Shown: positions 1-5,582, counted from the first letter of the stretch. The stretch: DNA of 5,684 nt from Phycisphaerae bacterium (GCA_014380825.1 JACMJD010000502.1:1-5684); one strand, 5' to 3'. Program-made: numbers and translations. The notes: generated by a model not told the origin, from the sequence alone.

Positions 1-378
1 ACGGGGAACGGGCTGGTCAACGGATTCATCTGGTACGAGAACATGGAAGTGAGTTTTGCGCCCGAGCCGACGACCGCCGCAGCGTCGTTGGCCGGTTTAA
101 TGGCGACGTGGATGCGGCGACGCCGAAGCCGCCGCGTCTACGTTGCTGTCGTCTCGTGCGCATCCGCATTGTCCGCGGCAGCGCTGTCGGCGGATGACGT
201 GTCCTCGACGGTTGCCGACGCGACGGGCTGCCGTTCCACGGTCGTTTCAACGGACGATTCAGCTGGCGAGTCAACGGGCGCTTCTTCATCCGCCAGGTGC
301 AACGATGCGCCGGCGAACTGTTTACGGTGGTCTTCCGGAGCGATTTCGATATCGACCTCGCCCAGCGCTTCGCTCTGA
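1..378 (+). CDS. C-terminal end of a PEP-CTERM sorted surface/exported protein (5' end outside the window)
   Basis: The frame is open from the first base and its start lies upstream of the window. Codons 21-23 (61-69) read Pro-Glu-Pro, followed by about 15 mostly small or hydrophobic residues (codons 24-38, TTAAASLAGLMATWM) and an Arg cluster RRRRSRR (codons 39-45, 115-135). This is the three-part PEP-CTERM layout: PEP motif, short membrane helix, basic tail. In known systems such proteins are exported, recognised by an exosortase and processed at the envelope, usually with exopolysaccharide. The preceding residues (GLVNGFIWYENMEVSF) look like the last strands of a secreted beta domain. The oddity is that no stop follows the Arg cluster: the frame continues 80 codons to TGA at 376-378, antisense to the 3' end of scpA. 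Those codons have no recognisable protein character. The true protein may end there, or the stop may have been lost by mutation or sequencing error. The sorting signal is fairly secure; the end coordinate is not. Confidence 0.6.
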   Translation, partial: TGNGLVNGFIWYENMEVSFAPEPTTAAASLAGLMATWMRRRRSRRVYVAVVSCASALSAAALSADDVSSTVADATGCRSTVVSTDDSAGESTGASSSARCNDAPANCLRWSSGAISISTSPSASL

Positions 379-1100
379 CTCACGAGGATTTTTTTCTCGC
401 GGATCAGCTCGAGCAGCGCGAGGAACACACCGATCATCTCGCTGCGACTTTGTCGACCTGCGATCAGGTCGCTAAGCCGCAAGCGGCCTTCGCGCTTCAG
501 GCGATCTTCAATGTCGGCGGCGTGCAGGTCGATCGGCGTGTCGTCGTACGTCACCTCGTGGAAGCGCGGCTTGCGCACGCCGACTTCCTTCATCAGCCGG
601 CTGAACGCATCCAGCAGATCCCAGATCTGTACTTCTTCCAGATCCACGGGCGGCGGCTCATCGGCTTCGCCTTCCGTTCTCGCGGGCACGCGCGGGTAGC
701 GCGATTGATGCTCATGCTGCTGATGTTCCAGCAGCATGGCCGTGTCTTTGAAACGCTTGTATTCGAGCAGTTGCTGAACCAGTTCCAACCGCGGATCCGC
801 CAGATCCTGTGCGGCGGAATTTTCCTGCCCTGGTTGCACAGGAGGCTTGGGCAGCAGCGTTGCGCTTTTGATTTCCATCAGCGTGGCGGCCGTCACGAGA
901 AAATCGCCGGCGACGTTGATATCGAATCCATTCGAGCGGCTCATTTCGCGCAGCGTCTCGATGTATCGCATGTACGAATCGGTGATGCGCGCGATCGGGA
1001 TGTCGTAAATATCAAGCTCGTCCCGCTTGATCAGATAAAGCAGGAGGTCCATCGGACCGTTGTAGACAGGAAGTTCGACTCGATAATCCACTACCACCAT
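138..1100 (-). CDS. scpA: ScpA, segregation and condensation protein A (kleisin subunit of SMC-ScpAB)
   Basis: This is the bacterial kleisin that bridges the SMC dimer and, with ScpB, forms the condensin complex used in chromosome compaction and segregation in the cytoplasm. With the ATG at 1100 the protein has 320 residues. Family motifs are in the usual order: NGPMDLLLYLI (14-24), LDIYDIPIARI (29-39), FLVTAATLMEIKSATLLP (67-84), LVQQLLEYKRFKDTAMLL (107-124), and a C-terminal winged-helix segment VFLALLELIREKKILVSQ (225-242). ScpA proteins usually end near here at about 250-270 residues; this one carries about 57 more residues (264-320) rich in Ala, Ser, Thr, Glu and Asp, probably disordered. 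I chose 1100 because family members start just before the GP-DLLL motif and a good -10 element lies upstream of it. A GTG at 1151 would add 17 residues without family support. No scpB is seen; the next gene downstream is convergent and overlaps this 3' end. Confidence 0.95.
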   Translation of the reverse strand: MVVVDYRVELPVYNGPMDLLLYLIKRDELDIYDIPIARITDSYMRYIETLREMSRSNGFDINVAGDFLVTAATLMEIKSATLLPKPPVQPGQENSAAQDLADPRLELVQQLLEYKRFKDTAMLLEHQQHEHQSRYPRVPARTEGEADEPPPVDLEEVQIWDLLDAFSRLMKEVGVRKPRFHEVTYDDTPIDLHAADIEDRLKREGRLRLSDLIAGRQSRSEMIGVFLALLELIREKKILVSQSEALGEVDIEIAPEDHRKQFAGASLHLADEEAPVDSPAESSVETTVERQPVASATVEDTSSADSAAADNADAHETTAT

Positions 1101-1122
1101 CCTTGGTTGATTTGCATTACGA

Positions 1123-1151
1123 ATTGTAGCGACTAAGCGGGCAGAATTCAC
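1123..1151 (-). promoter_or_regulatory. Candidate sigma70-type promoter for scpA
   Basis: Read on the minus strand, TACAAT (1128 to 1123) matches the -10 consensus at five of six positions. At 17-nt spacing the -35 position (1151 to 1146) reads GTGAAT, only three of six matches, so the -35 is weak. The -10 ends 22 nt before the ATG at 1100, giving a predicted leader of about 15 nt. This would place the alternative GTG at 1151 upstream of the transcript and so favours the shorter ScpA. Found by eye; not verified. Confidence 0.4.
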
Positions 1152-1175
1152 GCGGCATCACGTCGCGGGTATCAT
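1147..1175 (+). promoter_or_regulatory. Candidate sigma70-type promoter for kdsD
   Basis: TTCACG (1147-1152; four of six matches to the -35 consensus) and TATCAT (1170-1175; five of six to the -10) are separated by exactly 17 nt. Transcription would start around 1182, only a few bases before the kdsD ATG at 1185. The mRNA would then be nearly leaderless, which fits the absence of any Shine-Dalgarno sequence before this ATG. The -35 overlaps the candidate scpA -35 on the other strand. This is pattern matching only. Confidence 0.4.
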
Positions 1176-1184
1176 CCAATCTGA

Positions 1185-2186
1185 ATGCTGAACGAAATTG
1201 GTGACGTTGCAACGGAAGTGATCGAAGCCGAAGCGAACGCGGTGCGCGCGATGGCCAGCGTAGTGACACGCGATGATTTCCGCCGCGCGGTGCAGACGAT
1301 CGTCGATTGCCCGGCCTCGGTGCTGTGCAGCGGCGTGGGCAAGGCCGGTCACATCGCGCGGAAAATTGCCGCGACGTTGTCCAGCACCGGCACGCCAAGC
1401 CATTTTCTTTCGCCCGCCGACGCGGTGCACGGCGATCTGGGCGCGGTGCGGAAGGGTGATGTCGTCCTGATCTTCTCCGCATCCGGCGAGAGCGACGAGA
1501 TTCTTCGCATGCTCAGCATCGTGAAGAAGCTAAATCACCCGGCGATTGCGATCACCGCGCTCAAATCCAACAGCCTCGGGCGATTCGCCGACATCGTGCT
1601 GGAGATGGGGAAGCTTGAAGAAGCCTGCCCGCTGAGATTGGCGCCCAGCGCCACGACGACGGCGATGCTCGCGCTGGGCGATGCGTTGGCACTGAGCGTC
1701 ATGAAGATGCGAGATTTCACCGCAGAAGATTTCGCGGTGTTCCACCCGGCCGGCCAGATCGGACGCAAACTAATCCGCGTTCGCGAGGCGATGACTTTCC
1801 GCATGGGCGAAAATCTGCCCGTCGCGAGCGACGCGATGAGCGTGGGCGAGGTGCTGCACGCGGTGAGCTCGATCAAACGTAGAAGCGGCGCGGTGATTCT
1901 GGTCGATAAAGATGGCTGCCTGACCGGCATTTTTTCGGATGGCGATCTGCGTCGTCTGGTCACCGACGACGACGGCACGGCTTTGAAACGTCCTGTGCGC
2001 GATGTGATGACCAAACACCCAAAACGCATCGACGCCGACGCCCTGGCGAGCGAAGCGATGGCGGTGATGCGGCAATATCGCATCGATGAGATTCCGGTGG
2101 TTGATGAATCAGATCGGCCGATGGGGTTGATTGATGTGCAGGATCTGGTGGTGCTGAAGTTGTTCGATGTTGAGCCGGAGAAGTGA
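1185..2186 (+). CDS. kdsD: Arabinose-5-phosphate isomerase (KdsD/KpsF/GutQ family; SIS plus two CBS domains)
   Basis: The enzyme interconverts ribulose 5-phosphate and arabinose 5-phosphate in the cytoplasm, the first step towards Kdo, the inner-core sugar of LPS. The 333 residues are close to the 328 of E. coli KdsD. An SIS domain spans about 35-190, with GVGKAGHIARK (50-60), ADAVHGDLG (78-86), SASGESDEI (98-106), EEACPLRLAPS (145-155) and FHPAGQIGRKL (186-196). The four residues known to matter in E. coli KdsD (Lys59, Glu111, Glu152, His193) are all present at a constant offset of six: Lys53, Glu105, Glu146, His187. Two CBS domains follow, about 200-262 and 272-328, the second ending HPKRIDADALASEAMAVMRQ-type then DEIPVVDESDRPMGLIDVQD. 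The start is forced: an in-frame TGA (1182-1184) lies directly before the ATG, and later starts would remove the N-terminal helix. There is no clear Shine-Dalgarno. Which paralogue (KdsD, GutQ or KpsF) cannot be told from sequence alone; the LptC-like neighbour favours KdsD. Confidence 0.95.
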   Translation: MLNEIGDVATEVIEAEANAVRAMASVVTRDDFRRAVQTIVDCPASVLCSGVGKAGHIARKIAATLSSTGTPSHFLSPADAVHGDLGAVRKGDVVLIFSASGESDEILRMLSIVKKLNHPAIAITALKSNSLGRFADIVLEMGKLEEACPLRLAPSATTTAMLALGDALALSVMKMRDFTAEDFAVFHPAGQIGRKLIRVREAMTFRMGENLPVASDAMSVGEVLHAVSSIKRRSGAVILVDKDGCLTGIFSDGDLRRLVTDDDGTALKRPVRDVMTKHPKRIDADALASEAMAVMRQYRIDEIPVVDESDRPMGLIDVQDLVVLKLFDVEPEK

Positions 2187-2194
2187 TTTCGTAT

Positions 2195-2235
2195 TCCTCC
2201 GCGCCCGGTACGCCGGAGAGGATTGAGGAGAGGGT
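2195..2235 (+). repeat. REP-like palindromic repeat, degenerate copy 1
   Basis: The sequence starts with an imperfect stem-loop: outer arms TCCTC (2195-2199) and GAGGA (2218-2222), inner arms CCGG (2205-2208) and CCGG (2213-2216) around a TACG loop. A purine-rich tail TTGAGGAGAGGGT (2223-2235) follows. This hairpin-plus-tail layout resembles the dispersed intergenic repeats of the CCCTCTCCC...GGGAGAGGG...GGTGAGGG kind known from many GC-rich genomes. It is a mutated copy of the element at 2289-2329 in the opposite orientation, and begins 8 bases after the kdsD stop. Confidence 0.5.
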
Positions 2236-2267
2236 TTTCGCGTACTCGCGTCTTGTACGACGCCGAA

Positions 2268-2291
2268 GAGCTTTCGCTATCGCGAAAGCTC
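2268..2291. repeat. Perfect 10-bp inverted repeat (stem-loop) between kdsD and the LptC-like gene
   Basis: GAGCTTTCGC (2268-2277) and its exact reverse complement GCGAAAGCTC (2282-2291) enclose the 4-nt loop TATC. After one mismatch the pairing extends by two more base pairs (2265-2266 with 2293-2294). No T-run follows on either strand, so it is not a standard intrinsic terminator. It lies in the middle of the two REP-like elements and may be their spacer, a processing or stabilising stem for an operon mRNA, or a protein binding site. Confidence 0.6.
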
Positions 2292-2329
2292 CTCACCCCC
2301 ACCCTCTCCCAGAATACTGGGCGAGGGAG
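2289..2329 (-). repeat. REP-like palindromic repeat, copy 2, opposite orientation
   Basis: The element begins CTCCTCACCCCCACCCTC and forms a stem-loop: CCCTC (2302-2306) and CCCAG (2308-2312), one mismatch between them, pair with CTGGG (2317-2321) and GAGGG (2323-2327) around an AATA loop (2313-2316). This is the better preserved of the two copies and closely follows the common CCTCACCCC-CCCTCTCCC-GGGAGAGGG pattern. The 3' arm overlaps the Shine-Dalgarno of the next gene. Its 5' part can also pair with copy 1 (GGAGAGGGT at 2227-2235 with ACCCTCTCC at 2301-2309). Confidence 0.65.
2324..2329 (+). promoter_or_regulatory. Shine-Dalgarno of the LptC/OstA-like gene, inside a hairpin arm
   Basis: AGGGAG lies 7 nt before the ATG at 2337, an ideal distance, and it decides the start of the large gene. 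Four of its bases (2324-2327) are also paired in the 3' arm of the repeat hairpin 2302-2327, so folding of the mRNA would hide part of the site. Confidence 0.65.
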
Positions 2330-2336
2330 TAATGCG

Positions 2337-5300
2337 ATGCGTTCATTAGTAGTCATCCTCATCACGATCATCCTGCTCGCGGGCGGGTTTACTTTGTATT
2401 CGTGGATGCAGCCGGCCAGGTCGGTTCGGACGATTTCATCCGGGTCGACCGAATCCGGAAACGTCACGCCGCCACCCGCGACGCCGGCGAATCAGCGGCT
2501 GCCGATTTCCAAGGGCGAGAAAGTTTTCGTCGAGAGCTTCGACAACAAGACCGGCAATCTTTCGCGACGATTTCGCGGCGCGACCTGGGACCCGCAACCC
2601 GATGGCACGGTGCATGTGCAACAGCCCGAGGCCGAGTTCTTCGCGGCCGATGGCCAGGTCCTTCGGGTGCGCGGCGAGCGCGGGGAAATCGTCGTTCCAT
2701 CCAGCGGCGGCGGCAGCGCGGACGCGATGTCGCGCGCGCAGCTTCCCACGCGCGGAAAACTCTACAACGTGCAGATGAGCCTGATCCCCGCCGGCGCGAA
2801 ACAGCCGGCGCTTACCTGCTTCGTCAACAATCTCTCGTTCGACAATGACACGTTCCTCCTGGCGACAGAAGAATACAAAGACGAATCAGGCAAAACCGTC
2901 GCGGCCGATCAGGTGCCGGTGACGGTGCGCGGCAGCGAATACGACTTCGACGGCCGGGGCGTAATCGTGCACTGGGATGAGCGCGATCAGCGACTGCGAT
3001 TGCTCGAAATCGCGCATGGCGAGAGTCTGACGGTCAAGAATCCCAAGACGCTGGGCATCGCGACCACGCAGCCGGGGAAGGTCGCGAGCGCGACGGCGGT
3101 GAAGGCCACGCCAACCACAACCGCCGCGCCGCGCGACGCGGGCGTGATCGCAATGACAAAGCAAACCGCGACGACCGCACCGACGACGCAGCCGGAGGCG
3201 TCGCCGTATCGGGCGACCTTCGTCGAAAACGTCCGCATCGAGCAGGGCGGGCAGCAGGTGGCGCAGTGCGATCAGATGAACATTGATTTCCTGATGGATG
3301 CGCAAAGCTCCAGCGCGAATGAAGAGTCGGCGGCGACAACGCAACCCAGCCGCGGTGGACGAAAGACCGCGAAAAACTTCGCGCGAGCGCCACAGGCCGC
3401 GGCGACGGCGCCGGCCGAGCAACCGATTCGCGTGAAGTGGTCGGGCAAGCTCACGATTCAGCCGACGCCGGATGATGTGACGACGCCAAAGGGCAAAGAC
3501 ACGATTGTCGAGATGATCGGCATCGATCAGCCGGTGATCGCTAAGACGCCGGATGGAGAATTGAAGTGCGCATCGTTCCGTCTGAACACGAACGACAACA
3601 GCCTGTCGGTGCGCAGCTCGCCAGCCATCCCGCTGGTGACCGTGAAGGACGCAACTGGCGTTTCGATCACGACCGCGTCGTTCGATTACTCGGCGGAACA
3701 TCACGTCGCGATCGTCAAAGGGAAAAGTCACGCGGAGTTTCCGATCCACGATGCGAACGCGCCGACGACGCAGCCTGCCAAGCCCACACAGATCGCGCGG
3801 GTGAATTGGAGTGATTCGTGTACGCTGCGCACGTCGCCGACACAGCAGCGCGGGCAGATGGCGATCGAGCACGCGCTGCTCCGCGGCGACGTGAGCGTCG
3901 AACATCCGCAGATGACGCTGAACTCGCGCGAGCTGGAACTTTCGTTCGATCCGGCCAATCCCCAGGCGACGACCACCGCGCCCGTGGCAACGGGCGGCGC
4001 GAAGATGTCGAACGTCAAGATCCAGCAGATGATCGCACGCGACAACGTGCGTGGCCGATTTGCCGACCCGACCGACGCGAGCGCGAAGCCGCAGTCGATC
4101 GATACCGATACGCTGACGGTTGATTTTGGGACCGGCGCGGATGGTCGCAGCTATCCGGCCAAGGCCGTCGCCCATGGAAGTGTGCGCGCCGGCGATGCGA
4201 AGTCGGATCTTCGCGCGAATCACCTTGAGGTGACGATGGTGCCCGCGCCGGCAACTCAACCCGCGGTTGCAGGTCGAAGCGATGCGCTGGCGCCGGTGCA
4301 GGTTAGTTCGCTGACCGCACAAGAGGGCGTTCGTGCGACATCGGCTGACGGGCAGGAAATTCAGTGCGATCAACTCCGCATGGAGCAGACCGCCGAGGGT
4401 CCGAAGTACAGGATCGTGGGCGAGGAAAGTGCGCCGGCGCGCGCATCAGATGGGGCGAAGTCGCTCGTCGGGAAGGTCATCGAATTCGTTCCCGGCGCGC
4501 AACGCGCGAGCGTGCAGGGCGCAGGTTCGATGCAGGGGACGCAGGAAATTACAGCGGCCAACGGTGCGCCGACGACTCAGCCGATCGAAGTGAACTGGCA
4601 AAGCGGCCTGAACGCCGATGGTAAAGCCAATCTCATCACGATCAGCGGCGGCATCGTTGCGAAATCAACATTGGAGGATGGTTCGGTTACCGAAGTGCTC
4701 GGCAATAAAATGACGATCGCGCTGGCCGACTCTCCGACGAACAAGCCGGCGCGAGAAGCGCCGACGACACAGAAAGCATCGGGCGGATTCTCGTTCGCCG
4801 GCAACGGCGCGGACATGAATTCATTCCGCGATAAAGTGTTCAATGTCGCAACGATCGACAGCACGCCGGAGATCTCCGAAGTGCGATCGACGATGCTCGC
4901 CGATGATGGATCGCTCCTGCGTCGGCTGCACCTGTTCGCGGCGACGTTCCAGTACGAACCGGAATCCAAGCGAATGATCGTCCCAGTTCCCGGGCGAATG
5001 CTGTACGAAGACCAACGAGGAGCCACAACAAAGCCCGCTGATGTGAAAACGAATAATCGAGCTCCGGGCGATAAGCTGAACCTGCGCGGCGCGACGGCGT
5101 TTGAGTGGCAGAAGGAACTCATCTACGACGACGCCGCGCGCCAGGCGACGATGAGCGGCGATGTCGACGTTGTTCACCGCGGCGCGGCAGATTCGACCAG
5201 CTATCGCATGCGCGCGCAGCGCATCGTGGCCAATCTGATGCCGGCTGAAGATGGCGCGGCGCGGTCGGACAAATCCTCACCGGCGGAGGCGAAGTTGAAG

Positions 5301-5579
5301 CGTCTCGTTGCCGATGGCGGCGTGACGTTCACCTCGTCCAACCTTCAGTTCATCGCCTATCGCGTAGAATTCGATCCGGACAAGCACAGGCTGATCGCGC
5401 GCGGCACCGACCGCGCGCCGGCCACGCTCTTGGACGCGGGCGGACTTTCGCAGGGCACGTTTACCGACTTGTATTACGACACGCAGCTCGATCGTTTCCG
5501 CACCGAAAACTTCCGCGCTACCGTTCGCCGGACAGGCGGCAGTTCGCTCACCGGATCTGGCGCGGATTCGGAGAAATGA
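2337..5579 (+). CDS. Large LptC/LptA (OstA)-like periplasmic LPS-transport protein, 1080 residues
   Basis: I read this as an inner-membrane-anchored periplasmic protein of the LPS transport system. MRSLVVILITIILLAGGFTL begins a single N-terminal membrane helix with no lipobox or clear signal peptidase site, as in LptC. Residues 62-235 resemble an LptC-type beta fold, ending near YDFDGRGVIVHWDERDQ (202-218). The rest holds about nine units shaped like the OstA/LptA repeat (hydrophobic, then G-x-V, a polar turn, then A/C-x-x-hydrophobic), for example at 293-318, 389-417, 505-537, 564-597, 604-634, 658-684, 766-796, 935-968 and 985-1014. Linkers rich in Thr, Ala and Pro, many with TTQP, separate them. 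Known LptC and LptA are under about 200 residues, so this is unusually long. The ATG at 2337 is chosen for its membrane helix and Shine-Dalgarno; an upstream TTG at 2223 lies in repeat DNA. The gene follows kdsD, the E. coli order without kdsC. Family assignment is by pattern, not alignment; a surface or scaffold role remains possible. Confidence 0.68.
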   Translation: MRSLVVILITIILLAGGFTLYSWMQPARSVRTISSGSTESGNVTPPPATPANQRLPISKGEKVFVESFDNKTGNLSRRFRGATWDPQPDGTVHVQQPEAEFFAADGQVLRVRGERGEIVVPSSGGGSADAMSRAQLPTRGKLYNVQMSLIPAGAKQPALTCFVNNLSFDNDTFLLATEEYKDESGKTVAADQVPVTVRGSEYDFDGRGVIVHWDERDQRLRLLEIAHGESLTVKNPKTLGIATTQPGKVASATAVKATPTTTAAPRDAGVIAMTKQTATTAPTTQPEASPYRATFVENVRIEQGGQQVAQCDQMNIDFLMDAQSSSANEESAATTQPSRGGRKTAKNFARAPQAAATAPAEQPIRVKWSGKLTIQPTPDDVTTPKGKDTIVEMIGIDQPVIAKTPDGELKCASFRLNTNDNSLSVRSSPAIPLVTVKDATGVSITTASFDYSAEHHVAIVKGKSHAEFPIHDANAPTTQPAKPTQIARVNWSDSCTLRTSPTQQRGQMAIEHALLRGDVSVEHPQMTLNSRELELSFDPANPQATTTAPVATGGAKMSNVKIQQMIARDNVRGRFADPTDASAKPQSIDTDTLTVDFGTGADGRSYPAKAVAHGSVRAGDAKSDLRANHLEVTMVPAPATQPAVAGRSDALAPVQVSSLTAQEGVRATSADGQEIQCDQLRMEQTAEGPKYRIVGEESAPARASDGAKSLVGKVIEFVPGAQRASVQGAGSMQGTQEITAANGAPTTQPIEVNWQSGLNADGKANLITISGGIVAKSTLEDGSVTEVLGNKMTIALADSPTNKPAREAPTTQKASGGFSFAGNGADMNSFRDKVFNVATIDSTPEISEVRSTMLADDGSLLRRLHLFAATFQYEPESKRMIVPVPGRMLYEDQRGATTKPADVKTNNRAPGDKLNLRGATAFEWQKELIYDDAARQATMSGDVDVVHRGAADSTSYRMRAQRIVANLMPAEDGAARSDKSSPAEAKLKRLVADGGVTFTSSNLQFIAYRVEFDPDKHRLIARGTDRAPATLLDAGGLSQGTFTDLYYDTQLDRFRTENFRATVRRTGGSSLTGSGADSEK
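3063..5036 (+). other. Recurrent TTQP linker motif in the large LptC/OstA-like protein
   Basis: TTQP occurs at residues 243-246, 283-286, 334-337, 477-480 and 746-749, with variants ATQP (639-642), TTQK (810-813) and TTKP (897-900). Each sits in an Ala/Pro/Thr-rich stretch between beta-rich segments. The codons differ from copy to copy (for example ACCACGCAGCCG, ACAACGCAACCC, ACGACTCAGCCG), so the similarity lies mainly at the protein level and not in a recent DNA repeat. The likely role is flexible spacing of domains in the periplasm. Confidence 0.75.
5570..5573 (+). promoter_or_regulatory. Shine-Dalgarno of the last, partial gene
   Basis: GGAG lies 9 nt before the ATG at 5583 and is inside the last codons of the preceding gene. 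With only 3 nt between the TGA (5577-5579) and this ATG, the two genes are probably translated from one mRNA. Confidence 0.55.
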
Positions 5580-5582
5580 AAC

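Noticed and set aside
297..1136. 279-codon open frame on the plus strand opposite scpA
   Set aside because: It is the antisense shadow of a clear, full-family ScpA; its product is His/Gln/Phe-rich without recognisable domains.
1101..1151. 17-codon upstream extension of ScpA from a GTG at 1151
   Set aside because: No family counterpart for the extra residues, no Shine-Dalgarno, and the candidate -10 element lies downstream of this GTG.
2268..2291. Intrinsic terminator of kdsD
   Set aside because: The stem is strong but no T-run follows on either strand, so the terminator call is not supported.
2223..2336. 38-codon N-terminal extension of the large protein from a TTG at 2223
   Set aside because: The extension is translated repeat DNA, would bury the membrane helix behind 38 residues, and lacks the good Shine-Dalgarno seen before 2337.
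2332..2349. ATG at 2332, one frame off, just after the Shine-Dalgarno
   Set aside because: It meets an in-frame TAG after five codons, and the ATG at 2337 has better spacing and opens the long frame.
1535..2467. 310-codon open frame on the minus strand across kdsD and the intergenic repeats
   Set aside because: It runs antisense through a fully conserved KdsD and through palindromic DNA; the product is Ser/Arg-rich low-complexity sequence.
2886..4373. 495-codon open frame on the minus strand opposite the LptC/OstA-like gene
   Set aside because: The product is dominated by Arg, His and Leu, typical of antisense frames in GC-rich DNA, while the plus-strand frame has regular beta-strand patterns and a membrane anchor.
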